From Vitellaria paradoxa (Eukaryota; Streptophyta; Magnoliopsida; Ericales; Sapotaceae): a stretch of 64,000 nt of DNA. Made by a program: the position numbers and the translations under genes. Below, one piece after another: positions 32,878-45,466 of this stretch. The notes under the pieces are model-generated. The model ran no database searches. It was not told where the DNA came from and was given only the letters and a program-made list of their open reading frames with translations. Every line of letters begins with the position of its first letter. Positions within the stretch are counted from its first letter, which is position 1. The stretch covers positions 12,911,167 through 12,975,166 of the forward strand of contig CM034236.1 in assembly GCA_019916065.1 (NCBI GenBank), read 5' to 3'.

Positions 32878-35465
32878 TAGAGCATTGCTAGTCCCTAGCA
32901 ATGGCTTTATTTAAACTACCCAAATTTTTATCCTATTTCTCTTTTCATCAGAAACACGGTTGCACTTAGCAACGTGCAACAAGTATTTTAAACTCCTAGG
33001 TTCCCCCTAGTGGACGAGTGAAGTCTCGTGAGGGTTTGCAGTGATTCTACCCACAAAATTCCTAGACTAGTTTAAAGGATGGTAAACAATCATTTCAATA
33101 ACTCATGCTTTAACTTTAATTATGAAATAGGTGACTTAAGCTTGAATTCTTGCATAAATTCTCCTAATGTAATGAGACTCTCTTCCTATTTTGATCATGC
33201 AAAGTCTAGAATGAAAGTTCATACTATCCAATCAACATGCCTATCTTGTATGCTCAAAGACTGTAGTTTTGACTTCAAATCTCACTTGGATGTTCACTTT
33301 CAAATAAAAATTCACTCAATGAGGTTTAATCTCATGGGTCATGCAAGAATGCAAATTCAAATAATCGCAACGAACCCCAATCAAGGAATGAAATAATCAA
33401 ATGAAGTATAGAACAATATATAACTTCATGGATGGAATATATCAATGCATACACAAGAAAACCACAATCTTTTTACATGCAATGGATCAATGTTCTTAAA
33501 AATGCCTTTCACCTAAAATCTGCTAGGTCTTTACTAGGTTGTAACGGGGCCTGGGGGTAGTGGTTAAGCAAACAATGGATATGGGAATTCAAAGTGCATA
33601 CCTTAGGATTGGAATGCTAATCTACTCACAATTCTCCCCCCCCAACTTTTTCCTTTCTACTCCTTGAATGCCAACATTGAATTTTTTTTTCTGGTTTTTT
33701 TCTCTAACCCCAATCTTCCCCTTATATACCTTTCTAAACATTGCCAAGATATCTCATGGCATGCAAGGGTTGGCTCCTATATATCTAAGGTTAAAGGGTT
33801 AACTTTGTGGGTCCAAGTAAATTTAATTGACTATTTTATTCTAAAGGCTTCAACTTGGCTCCAAATGTAATAATTTAAAAAAAAAAGGATACAGGCTTTC
33901 AAATATTCCAATGATGGCCTAACATCATTCCCCTAGGTTATCACCATTTTTTCAGAATTAATGATCCATTCATGCAATAGAAAAGTAGTACTTTGTTGCA
34001 TTCAATACCAAAACAAAATAATGTAATGAAGCTTAAGAAGAAAAGTGAGATGAAAGAGAATATAATAGGAAGTATTATGTTCAGTCCTCTCAAAAATAAC
34101 GGTTATAGGCTCAAAAGCTCACAAAAGAGAGGTTCTTAAATCTCTACTTGTGTCTTAGCATACATGATTGACTATGTTTCATAAACTCTACTCCCTAACA
34201 CACTGTTATTACCTTGATCCTAAGTAAAAAGTCTACCATACATTCGAAAAAGTTATACTCAATTTCATACTTTAGCTACCTGTTCACAAATAAAATCAAA
34301 ACATTCCTTATTTCCATGACTAGTACCATCCTCAAACTAGTTAGTTACCCTCACATTAGTCACTATATGGTAAAATTTTGTTCAATTTGAATGTTGATAC
34401 AATGCAAATATGTTTCGTCATGCATTCAGCCCCCCAACTAAAGTCACACATTGTCCCCAATGTGTGTTATAAAACTATAAATAGTGCAAAGAAAGTAGCG
34501 ACTAATGCATAAATTAAAGTGACAAATGATATGGAGGTAATGTAAACACCAGAATAAAAGAAATGACAAAAACAATAAATACACAAAAAGGGTAAATGTT
34601 ACCTCATGCTGTCGTCAAATAAAGTAAGTGCATCATTAAAGTCAGTAAAGACTTGGCTTGAAAACTTTAGGAACTTAGGTGAAGTGTTAGCATCTGTAGT
34701 TGATTCATTCTCCTCACACTCACCAATCCCATCAGGTACCTCTTCTAAAGGCGGCATATCATCATAATATTCATTGGATGATGTGATGGATAGGTAGTCT
34801 AAGTCAGAGTGTGGGGCATCGGGCCACTCCTAAGCTATAACAATTTCCGCCCATTCCATTCTAACATTTATCTCTAGGTCGACCTCAGCCCACCAGGCAA
34901 CCTCAAATAATTGATAGGGTGATAAGGTTAAGACTGGGGGAACAAATGCAGGTAAGGGTAAGAAATTTCCTTCTAGAAAATACTCATCAGGCCATGTTTC
35001 TAAACTACCCTCAAAGCATGCAAATTCACTCTCTGTATAGCTCTCAGATTGCCTTCCCCCTAGGCTACCCATATAGGTCTCAGAGTTACTCTTTTCCCTA
35101 CTACTAAATGATAACACATCCCATTTATGTTTGTGACCTTGTACTCTCCCCTCATTAGCCATTTGGTTAGCATTCGTACTCAAGTCAGTCCAAGTGTACC
35201 TGTGCTTTCATAAACCAACAAATAAAGCCTTAAAAATTTATGCAATTAATATCAGCAACATGAAGCAAATAACCCGCACAACCATAACAAAAATAATGTA
35301 AGCTAGAAGGAGAAATGAAAACCAAAATAAAATAACCATAAACTGAAAGAACAAATCGAGTTTAGGTTTACAATATTAATCTAGTAATTCATACCTAACT
35401 TGCAAAACAATTCAAAAGCCTACAATTAAACAAAATAAGAAAAAGAAGAACACGAAAAATCTCCA
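32878..35465 (-). other. 3' non-coding region of the second Athila-type element
   Basis: About 2.6 kb between third ORF and polypurine tract, comparable to the 1.9 kb in the other Athila. Apart from the open frame at 34830-35183 I see nothing coding. Confidence 0.55.
34830..35183 (-). CDS. Unrecognised 117-residue open frame downstream of the third ORF
   Basis: Starts MSTNANQMANEG and ends VRMEWAEIVIA. It is acidic and aromatic-rich, with no motif, signal or membrane segment that I recognise. It lies between the third ORF and the LTR. It could be an extra element-encoded peptide or chance open sequence; I favour chance. Confidence 0.25.
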   Translation of the reverse strand: MSTNANQMANEGRVQGHKHKWDVLSFSSREKSNSETYMGSLGGRQSESYTESEFACFEGSLETWPDEYFLEGNFLPLPAFVPPVLTLSPYQLFEVAWWAEVDLEINVRMEWAEIVIA

Positions 35466-36569
35466 CTAAGCAAATGGTGGAGGGTGCTGAGAATCACGAA
35501 GGTGATCCAAGATACTCCGCAAAAGATGGGACTGTGTTTGCTGCTCTTGCTGCATAGCCATTTGTGCCTGTTGTATCCTCAAAAGCAATTCATGATCCAC
35601 TTTTTGATTGTGCTCAAATCGGTTCATTTGTGCCATCAATTCTGCCATGGAAATTTCAGACTCATCATCTTCTTCATCCACCTCATCCCATGGACGCTAG
35701 GAACTACTCTCCCCTGATCGCTTCTTCTTCTTCTTGCTCTTTTCCATATTCCCCCTAGACTTTGCATATGAGATGGCCGTTAGGGGTTGAAGTCGGAGAG
35801 CAATGGGTAAATCTGTGGGGATCTGTGTACCTTTTCATCAAAAAATCTCAGTAAGAGCTCCCCCAAAAGGAATGCCAAACTGCCCTCCTTTTTGCTCAAA
35901 AGTAAAAGCAATATGGTGCCAAATAAAAGAAGGTAAATCTATGGTCATTCCTGTCCTAATCGCATAGATCAGACGGTCTCGTGCAAGACTACAATCTGAA
36001 TTTCTATTTTGGGGCAAAAGGTTGGTGCAAAAGAACAAGTGTAGGGCCCAATACTTTGCAGTTAATGCAGAGAGTGGTTTTTTATATTCACTGGCCCATT
36101 CCTGGTTGTCAGTCAAGACTGCCCATGCTATTACATTCAGGGATGGTCCTCTTTCATTGGGATAGGAAAATTCCGGATGCTAAACTCGAGGTAATTGAAA
36201 TACCTCGGCAAAATCTATTGGGGTTAATTTAATTTCAACCCCACGGACCCATCCCGTGAGTTGCTCTCTCCCTTTTCGCTTGTTTATAAAATCTTCTCGT
36301 ATGTTTGGAAAGAATTCACGCACAACATCGGAAACACAGGAGGCCTGGAATTGGGCAATATATAACCATTGCCGGCCCTCAAAATTTTGGAAGAGCATAA
36401 ATTCCTCGCCATTGAATTGATTAATTCACCAAACCCTCTCCACCACCACGGGTTTGTGACACCACACATCATCATACTGTTTTTCAACATCTATTCCCCA
36501 GAATCGGTCACTATCATAGGATGGTGTTCCAATTTGCCTATTAGCACATTGCTTTGTCCTTGGTGGCAT
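35466..36569 (-). pseudogene. Decayed third ORF of the second Athila-type element
   Basis: From ATG 36569-36567 (MPPRTKQC) one frame runs to TAG at 35466. It is interrupted by TGA 36426-36428, TAG 36180-36182, tandem TGA at 35835-35840 and a TAG near 35697. Recognisable parts in order: FNGEEFMLFQNFEGRQWLY and WVRGVEIKLTPIDFAEVFQL; YWALHLFFCTNLLP; LPSFIWHHI and FGIPFGGALTEIF; then a basic KKKKKR cluster; and a C-terminal coiled-coil-like stretch (MAELMAQMNRFEHNQ onward). The order basic start, domain, coiled coil parallels the intact ORF at 24996-26264. Confidence 0.75.
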
Positions 36570-37502
36570 TGCACTAACAAAGAATAAATATTGGTAACCC
36601 AATTAGAACAATTCCTATGTCCACACAAATTCAGTGGCCCACGTCTAATAAAACATGAGAATATTAACTAAAATGAAAGTGAGTTGTTTATGGGACCAAG
36701 ACTTAATTCATGCCCTCCAATGGTGGTGAGTGTGGTGTCTTCCCAAAATTTTGGGGCCTACCTTTGAAAATCATTGAACAAAAATGCCAATCAAGCATGA
36801 AAAGGAGGTTTATGGAAGAAACAAAAGCTCACTTTGGTCAACCACACTTCTACCCGTGAGGAAACATGAGGACCCACGAATGGGTTCTATGCTTGACAAA
36901 GAATTCCCTTGTCTAAGATTAATGGCTCCCATGGTTGGAGAAAAGATCCTTTAAAAACCAAGAAGAATTGAAATTTCGAAAAAATTTGAGAAAATGAGCC
37001 CTAGATCCTTCACTCTTGAAGTTAGGGCTTCTATGGAGAAAGAAGAAGACTTACCTCACTTGAAGAACCCAAAAGCTTGAAGAAATCCAAAAAATTCAGC
37101 AAAATCCCAAAAAGTTCACTAATCCACGATCTAGAGTGGCTTGGATTGAAAAGAGAAAGTTTAGATGTGAAGGAATCAAAGAAGGAATGAGTTAGGTAGA
37201 GAGGATCGGCCAAACAAATGAGCAATTTGCTAGTTTAAAGCGTGCAGGTGTCCAGACCGCTTGTAGGGTGTCCGGACCGGTTGAGGAGCCAAAGTTTCAT
37301 AATCCACTGTGGTTCGGACCGGCCATGGGGTGTCTGGACCAGCTAGACCATTTTGGGGCTAATTTTGGTTTTCGATTTTGGTGCTCCCCTTTTTTTTTCC
37401 AACACAAAAAACTTTCCTAATGTTCCTAATAAACAAATGACCCTCCAATTAAATTCGCTAACTATCCTAACTAATATACAACAAAAATCTCTTGAATGTG
37501 AA

Positions 37503-40500
37503 CTATTCATAAGGGAGGGGATCCAGAAGATCCCATGTTTCGATTAAACCCACAAACTTCTCTAAGTATGGTTTTAATCGATGCCCATTCACTTTAAATC
37601 TATGCCGATCTTTGGGTTTTCAATTTCAATGGCTCCATGGTCCGATACATGTGTTACAATGAATGTGCCTGACCATTTAGATTGTAGTTTACCCAGGAAT
37701 AAGTGCAATCGTGATCGATAAATAAGTACTTTCTGACCTTCCTGGAATGTTCATCGTGCAATGTGTTGGTCATGTACTTTCTTCATCTTTTCCTTTGAAA
37801 TCAAGGCATTTTCATAGGCATCATTTCATATTTCATCCATTTCTACAATTTGCAGTTTACGGTGTAGCCCTGCTTCATCAATATTGGCATTAAACTACTT
37901 AATTGCCCAATAAGCTTTATGCTCTAATTCCACAGGCAAATGGCATGGCTTCCCATAAACTAATCGATAGGGTGACATTCCCAAACTAGTTTTGTATGCA
38001 GTAATATATGCCCACAAGGAATCTATCAACCTCAGTGACCAATCCTTGCGGTTAGGATTGATTGTCTTTTCTAAGATCTGCTTGATTTTTCTGTTTGCTA
38101 GCTCTACTTGGCAACTTGTTTGGGGGTGATAAGAAGTACTTACTTTATGTGCTACCCTATATTTGAGCAGTAAGGTTCCTACTGGATGATTACAAAAGTG
38201 TTTTCCTCCATCACTAATTATTGCACGAGGTACCCCGAAGCGTGAAAATATGTTCTCATGGAGGAATTTAAGCACTACTTTATGGTTATTTGTCCTAGTT
38301 GCAACTGCTTCTACCCATTTGGACACGTAATCAACCCCTACCAAGATGAATTCATACCCAAAAGAGATTGGAAAAAGGCCCATGAAGTCTATTCCATAAC
38401 AATCAAATAATTCCAATACTAAAATAGAGGATAGGGGCATCATGTTCCTTCGAGTCAAACTACCTAAACGTTGACGTCGATCACAGGTGGTGCAGAATTG
38501 ATGTACGTCCTTGAATAACGTAGGCCAGTAAAATCCACATTGTAAAATCTTGGCAGCTATTTTATTTGTGGAAAAATGGCCACCACACGCTTGAGAATGG
38601 CAAAACTCTATTATCTCTGTAACTTCCCATTCAGGAATACATCGTCAAATAACTTGATCGGGACAATATTTGAATAGATACGAATCATCCCAAAAGAAAA
38701 CTCTCACATTCCGAAGGAATTTCTTCCTATCCTTGGAGCTCCACTCAATTAGGATTTTACCTGTCACTAAGTAATTAGCGATATCAGCGTACCAAGGTAG
38801 GTTGGACGCTGTTATTGCTTGCACATGAAACAACTGTTCATCCGGGAAGTTATCATTGATTTGAATATCGTCTTTGGTGTAGGCTTCGACTGGTAAACGT
38901 GACAAATGATCTGCCACCACGTTCTCCATACTTTTCTTATCTCTTTTTTTGAGGTCAAACTCTTGCAACAACAAAATCTATCGAATTAATCGTGGTTTGG
39001 CCTCTTGTTTGGTCAACAGGTACTTGAGTGCGAAATGACCAGTAAAAACGATAACTGCTGAACCAATGGGATAAGATCTAAATTTCTCAAGGGCAAAGAT
39101 AACTGCTAGTAATTCCTTCTTAGTTGTCGTGTAATTCTTTTGCGCGTCATTAAGGGTTTTACTAGCGTAATAAATGACATGCGTCTTTTTATCCATTCTC
39201 TATCCTAACACAGCTCCAATAGTATAGTCACTAGCGTCGCACATGAGTTCAAAGGGTAGTGACCAATCAGGAGATTGTAATATAGAAGCTGTAGTTAGAC
39301 ATCCCTTGAGTTTATCAAAAGCTTGCTAGCATTGATCAGTCCATTCAAATGGGGTATCTTGTATTAGTAATTGACATAAGGGTCTGGAAATCTCGCTAAA
39401 TGACTGAATAAATCTTCGATAGAAACCAGCATGCCCCAGGAAGGATCTGATATCCTTTATTGATTGAGGTGTGGAAAGCTTTTGTATCAGTTCTATTTTT
39501 GCTTGATCTATCTGGATGCCATCTTTTGAAACTATGTGCCCTAATACTATGCCTTGTGTCACCATAAAGTGACACTTTTCCCAATTAAGCATGAGATTCT
39601 TTTCCTTACATCGTGTTAATACTAGATCAAGGTGTTGCAAACACTGCTCGAATGAGTCTCTATAGACCGAGAAATCTTCCATAAAGAATTTGACGATTTC
39701 TTCTACCATTTCACTAAATATGCTAATCATGCAGCGCCGAAAGGTGGCAGGGCCGTTACACAGGCCAAACGGCATTCGTTTATACGCAAAGGTGCCAAAG
39801 GGACAAGTGAATGTAGTTTTGGATTGGTCCTCTAAGGCTACCTCTATTTGATTATAGCCCGAATGGCCATCTAGGAAGCAATAGTATGCATGCCCAGCCA
39901 CTTTTTCTAAAACCTGATCTAAGAATAGGAGAGGGAAGTGGTCTTTTCTAGTAATTGCATTGAGTTTCCTATAATCAATGCAGACTCGCCAGCCAGTTTG
40001 CACTCTTATTGGGACTAGCTCATTGTTTTCATTTCGAACTACGGTAATACCTGACTTCTTAGGTACTACTTGTGTGGGGCTTACCCATTGGGAATCAGAA
40101 ATTGGGTAAATTATCCCTACATCAAGCAACTTTAATACCTCAGCCCGTACTACCTCTTTCATATTTGGATTAAGCCTTCTTTGCATTTGTCGGACTGGCT
40201 TGGCACCCTCTTCTAAATAGATACGATGTGTGCAAAAGAGTGGACTTATACCTGTTAAATCTGCCATTGACCACCCCAATGCCTTCTTATGGGTTTGTAG
40301 AAGTTCTACTAATGTGCGCTCCTGATCAATAGTTAATGCAGAGAAAATAACTACGGGATATGTTTTGCCTTCACCTAGAAAAGTATATTTCAAATTAGGA
40401 GGTAAGGGTTTCCTATCGGAACTTGGGGCTTTCACATTTGACGATTGAGCTTTATTCAGAAGTGGCCCCAAACTCTCAAACATTGGTACCCAGTTACCAA

Positions 40501-40822
40501 TGGACATTAGGGGGCAAACGTCTAACCATTCGTATATCATTCTGCTCACTTCGCCATGAATCATAGGAGCTCCCTTCTCCATATCACAACACAGTACCCT
40601 TTCTAAAGGGTCTTCAAAAAATTCACAATCAATGTAGTCTTGCACTATGGTCTCGACTACATCGACTTCTTGTATCTTAGACACCTCTTTTGTTTGTTTA
40701 GTAACATGAAAAATGTTTGTCTCAAATTCTATGTTACCAAAAGACATTTTCATGGACCCATTCCTACAGTTAATCAAAGCATTTGAAGTTGCTAAGAATG
40801 GACGTCCAAGAATCACTAGTGT
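37503..40822 (-). pseudogene. pol: Decayed Athila-type pol
   Basis: From [18 protein letters not shown] (40822) the frame holds RT, RNase H and integrase collinear with the plus-strand Athila Pol. Nonsense codons lie at 39326-39328, 39197-39199, 38975-38977, 38642-38644 and 37892-37894, all in one frame. A frameshift between about 37890 and 37620 leads to the C-terminus (LEKFVGLIETWDLL) and TAG at 37503. The RT active site reads FMEDF instead of FMDDF (GAA at 39677-39679), and the RNase H TDH reads TGH. The integrase core motifs [16 protein letters not shown] and [10 protein letters not shown] remain. Protease and everything upstream are lost. It cannot make active enzyme. Confidence 0.9.
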
Positions 40823-40825
40823 TTT

Positions 40826-41048
40826 ATCACTTAATATCCATCATGTGAGTTATCCAGTTATATTCACTGTCTAAGTTATTCAGATATAATAGAGTCCTAT
40901 TTGAATACTATGAGTTATTACAGAATATATGTCTACATGATATTTATCATTTGCAAGCTCTCATTCATAAACATATCTCTTTATATCCCAATACAACAAT
41001 TTATATCAGATATAGCAATCCCTACAAATTATTTGAAAATATCCAACA
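40826..41048 (-). repeat. Copia 3' LTR, start only
   Basis: On the minus strand it begins TGTTGGATATTTTC after the purine tract and runs 223 bases before Athila-type pol sequence appears. Its last part (GATGGATATTAAGTGATAA) matches the 5' LTR near 45948-45965. Confidence 0.75.
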
Positions 41049-41509
41049 ATCCCCCGCTATTTTCAAATAATTTGAAATATTACAATAGATCACAATAATT
41101 TAGAAAATCGTATGCATAAATAAGGGTATCTTACGATTGAACCATTACTTAGTGAAAGTTTATTACAATAAAATAGAATATAATGGTACATAAGTTTTGA
41201 ACCAAATATTCTAGTGATAAATTATTCAACATTTTACACATGTGACTTTAAAAACAAATTAATAACTATTTTAATAAATTTTGACACTTTAAAGTCCTTA
41301 TGCCCATATCATTTTCATAGATTGAATACCCCCACTATAAGGTATTCTTATTATATCTATTAAGTGAATTTGAAAATCACAACGTCCTCTTTTTAAACTA
41401 CGGGTGCCAATCACTATGTTACTTTGGGATGGAAATAAACAAATAAATATACTGATTCATTCACTCTTATAATGTACTTTGACTTATTGCACTAAAAACA
41501 AAACGTTGT

Positions 41510-44345
41510 ATCATGTCTTGAATTGAGGTTCCATCATTGGTGATTTAATTTAGTGAGCTTGAGACTCATTCCTCTTGATGTTTTGTTCACTAAATCTCTT
41601 GCCAATCCTTTTGTTCAAGGATCAACCATATTCTGACTTGATCTTACAAAATCAACGGTGATCACTTCATTTGTAATCAAGTCTCTCACATAACTGTGCC
41701 TTAATCTAATATATCTAGATTTTCCATTATACATTTGACTATAAGCTTTTGCTAATGTTGTTGTACTATCACAGTGAATAGAATTAGGTGCTAAGGGTTT
41801 TGGCCATAAATGTATTTCATATAACAAATCTCTTAGCCATTCAACTTCTTTACTTGATGAAGCTAAAGCTACAAATTCTGTAGCCATGGTGGAATTTATT
41901 ATACAAGTTTGTTTCTTGGAACCCCAAAAAATTGCACCTCCGCCAAGCAAAAATATCCATCCAGTAGTTGATGCATGATCATCCTTATCAGTAATCTAAC
42001 TTGCATCAGTATATCCTTCTAAAACTTAAGGATAACCAACATAACTTATACCATAATCCTTAGTTTTCTTTAGATACTTTAAAATTCTTCATACACCATG
42101 CCAATGCATATCACTGGGATTACTTGTGTATCTACTCATTTTGCCAATGATATAAGCTATGTCTGGCCTAGCATAAGTGATTGTGTACATTAGGCATCCT
42201 ATCACTCTTGCATACTCCATTTGTGAAACTAGATTTCCAATATTCTTAACTAGATTCATGTTTGAATCAAAAGGTGTTAAGGCAAGACTACAATCAGAAT
42301 GATCAATTTTATTGAGAACCTTCTCAATATAATGTGATTGAGAAAGTGTAATACTTTCTTGATCTCTCAAAATCCTAATGTCAAGAATGACATCTGCCTC
42401 ACCCATGTCTTTTATATCAAAATTATTTGATAATAAGTTTTTAGTAGCTTCAACTTTTTCCAAGTCAGTTCCAAAAATCAACATACCATCAATATATAAG
42501 CAAATGATAACACATTTTCCTTCTTTGAACCTGCCATAGACACACTTGTTAGATTCATTGATCTTAAAGTCATTACCAAGTGTAACCTCATCAGATTTCT
42601 GATACCATTGCTTAGGTACTTGCTTTAATCCATACAAAGACGTAATAAGTTTACACACCTTATGCTCTTGGCCAGGTACAACAAAACCTTCAGGTTGTTC
42701 CATGTATATTTCCTTATCCAATTCACCATTTAAGAAAGCTATTTTAACATCCATTTGATGAATGACTACTCTATGAATTGAAGTAAGTGCGACAAGTACC
42801 CTTATTGTGGCAATTCCTACCACTGGTGAATATGTATCAAAGTAATCGATACCTTACATTTGAGTAAAGCCTTTAGCCACCAACTTGGCTTTAAACTTTT
42901 CAATGGTTCCATCCACTTTCATTTTCTTTTTGAAAATTCATTTACAACCAATTAGTTTGGAACTAGGTGGGAGGTCAGCCAATTTTCAGGTTTTATTTCC
43001 CACAATTGAATCCATTTTATCATTTATAGCTTCCTTTCAAAATGAAGCATCTTATGATTTTATTGTTTCTTGAAATGTTTTGGGATCTGCTTCTATATTG
43101 AAGCAATAAGGAAATAGATTACTTATTGATTCTCTTATTCTTTCAACTAGGAACATGAAGAAATCAAAATCATAAGTCTTTGATTTCTTTGCCCTTTTGC
43201 ACCTTTAAAGTTCAATGACTTCATTCTCATTATCATTTTCAAAAACCTCTTTTCTTTTATTAGAAGCTTGTTCTCATTCTTATTCTGGAATTTTGTCATT
43301 TATTTTAGGAATAAATTTAAATCTATTTTCTTCAAAAATAGCATCTCTTAACTCGATTATAGTATTGACTGAAATCGAGTTATTAGGTTCTATAACCATG
43401 AACCTATAGGCTTTGCTATTATGTGCACATCCTAAGAAAATGCACTCAATACCCCTTTCACTCAATTTCTTTCATTTTGGTTCCGAAACTTTGACAATTG
43501 CCTTACACTCCCAAACTCTCAAATAGTTTAGGTTAGACTTTCTTTTATTTCAAAATTCATAAGGGGTAGTTTTGCTCCTTTTGTTAGGAGCTTTATGGCA
43601 TGCTGTAAGTAATGCCTCACTCCAAAATCCCTAGCTTAAACCAGAATTTCATAACATGGCATTAACCATTTTAGTCAACACAAGATTCTTACGTTCAGCC
43701 ACACTATTTTGTTGTGGTGTGTAAGAAGTTGTCATTTCATGAATGATTCCAATAGATTCAAAATATGTAGAATCATAATATTCTCCTTCCCTATCTAATC
43801 TTAGACATTTAATAAAAGATTCATAATGCAATTCTACTTCAACTTTATAATTTTGAATTTATCTATAACTTCATCTTTATAATGCAACAAGTAGACATAA
43901 CAAAATCTTGTGTAATCATCTATAAAAGTGATAAGGTATTTCTTTCCACCTAACGTTAGAGTAGAATGCATATAACACACATCACTATGGATAAGATCAA
44001 GTATATTAAATGTTCTATCAATTTTAGGAAAAGGAATTCTGGTTATTTTTGTTAAGATACATGTATATTTTCCTTGTGATTTTTCAAAATATGGTATCAA
44101 GTTAATTTTAATCATATCATACACCTTTTTAAAATTTATATGTCCTAATCTATGATGCCAAAGAAAAAAAAGCTCAACCATGTAAACAGAAATAGTAATA
44201 TTATTATGAACATTTAATTTGAACATACCATCACAAAAATAACCCTTACCCATAAATATATCACCCTTTGACAGTACAAACTTATCAGCCTCAAAGACAA
44301 GTTTGAATCCAAACTTGTTTAACAGACTACCCAAAACCAAATTCT
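41510..44345 (-). pseudogene. pol: Copia pol: integrase, reverse transcriptase, RNase H
   Basis: Fragments in minus-strand order: GAG-pre-integrase LWHHRLGHINFKKV and the integrase start HSDVC...FIDDYTRFCYVYLL (44340-43834); integrase core LRLDREGEYY and YTPQQNSVAERKN (43831-43649); C-terminal part ERGIECIFLGCAHNSKAYR (43465-43280); RT (42823-42089) with MDVKIAFLNGEL, YGLKQVPKQWY and ARPDIAY; RNase H (41950-41615) with INSTMATEFVALASSSKEVEWL and HCDSTTTLAKAY. The RT catalytic motif reads YIDG (42485-42490) where the family has two Asp residues, so RT is dead even apart from the frameshifts. Fragments are separated by stops and frame changes. Confidence 0.88.
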
Positions 44346-44645
44346 TTCTAACTTTTGGTACATAAAATAGTGCCAGAAGTAAACTTCAATTCCACATCTC
44401 CAACTCCAAGAACAAGAGCAGTGGTTGAATTCCCATGAATAAAACAATACCATCATCAATAAGTTTCATGGTTTTGAAGAAATTCTTATTTTTGCAAACA
44501 TATCGGGTAACACCAGAATCAACCCGCCAAGCACAGTCATTCTCAAGCAAATTGATTTCAGAAATTATTGCAATAAGATTTTTATTTGCTCCTTGCTTAT
44601 CTTCTTTATTTGCTCCATTTGAGGATCATTGCTCATTTGTCCTCT

Positions 44646-45434
44646 TTATAAAAAGGAAGCATTCAGATTTGTAGTGACCTTCCTTAAGACAGAAAAAGGA
44701 TTTACCTTTTTTCTTCTACCATTTATTTTGTGATTTATCATGGGATAGATTCTTCCTCTTATTTGAGGTTCTGTTGGACTATCCTTCTTCAACCACATGC
44801 ACATTTGAAATATGAGATTTTTTATTCTCATCCTGTTTATAAAATTCCTCTTCGACACGAAGATGGTTACCAAGATAATCAAGAGTAATATCTTCCTTTT
44901 CATGTTTAAGGCTTCTCTTGAAATCTTTTAAGAAGGTGGCAAGTTTTCAATAATAGAACTAACAACAATTGTTTCATCCATGTACATTTTATGTTGTGAA
45001 AAATTATTTAACATTCTTTTAATCTCAGCAAATTGTTCCATAACAGACCTACCATCAACCATTTTAAAATTCTTAAATTTTAAGACAAGAAATTTTTTAC
45101 TAGTTGCATCCTCTTGCATATACTTTGTCTCCAATTTGTCACAGAATTCTTTTGCAGTAGAAATACTGTGGTAGACATCAAATAAAGAATCACATATTGC
45201 ATTCAAGATATGTCCCGTACATATTTCATCATCAGTCTCCCATTTTTGTCTTTTTCTTGAATTAGATAGCGCTTCATTTTCAGTTTCAATAGGTTTTGGA
45301 GAGTTTAGGACATAAACTACTTATAGTGTCACTAATAAAAAGTACACTCGTTTCTGCCAGCATATGAAATTTCTTCCATTAAAATGTTCAAGTTTCACAA
45401 AAGTAGAAGCAAAATCCTTTAGAGTTCATGCCAT
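44646..45434 (-). pseudogene. gag: Copia gag
   Basis: ATG at 45434-45432 is followed two codons later by TGA. The frame then reads FVKLEHFNGRNFICWQKRVYFLL, typical of copia Gag N-termini. After a break, MNAICDSLFDVYHSISTAKEF and LVLKFKNFKMVDGRSVMEQF (45206-44928) continue it. A knuckle remnant (CLKEGHYKSEC, near 44690-44660) is present, but its first Cys position looks lost. Gag would form the particle; this copy cannot. Confidence 0.8.
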
Positions 45435-45466
45435 AGTTGCTTTCTTTAATTTTATCTTAAGATCGT

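Larger units (their letters stand above)
31455..40825 (-). mobile_element. Second Athila-type retrotransposon, minus strand, 5' half missing
   Basis: Read on the minus strand it has pol (40822 to 37503), a third ORF (36569 to 35466), a polypurine tract (32877 to 32867) and a 3' LTR (32866 to 31455). Its left border falls in the chromovirus LTR after ATGGT (31450-31454), the presumed target duplication. Gag, primer site and 5' LTR are absent: sequence recognisable as pol stops near 40822, and copia LTR sequence begins near 40826. It carries many more lesions than the plus-strand Athila, so it is older. LTR sequences of the two differ, so they are separate families. Confidence 0.88.

Noticed and set aside
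33079..33396. A 105-residue plus-strand gene
   Set aside because: It runs antisense through the non-coding 3' region of the minus-strand Athila-type element and shows no domain.
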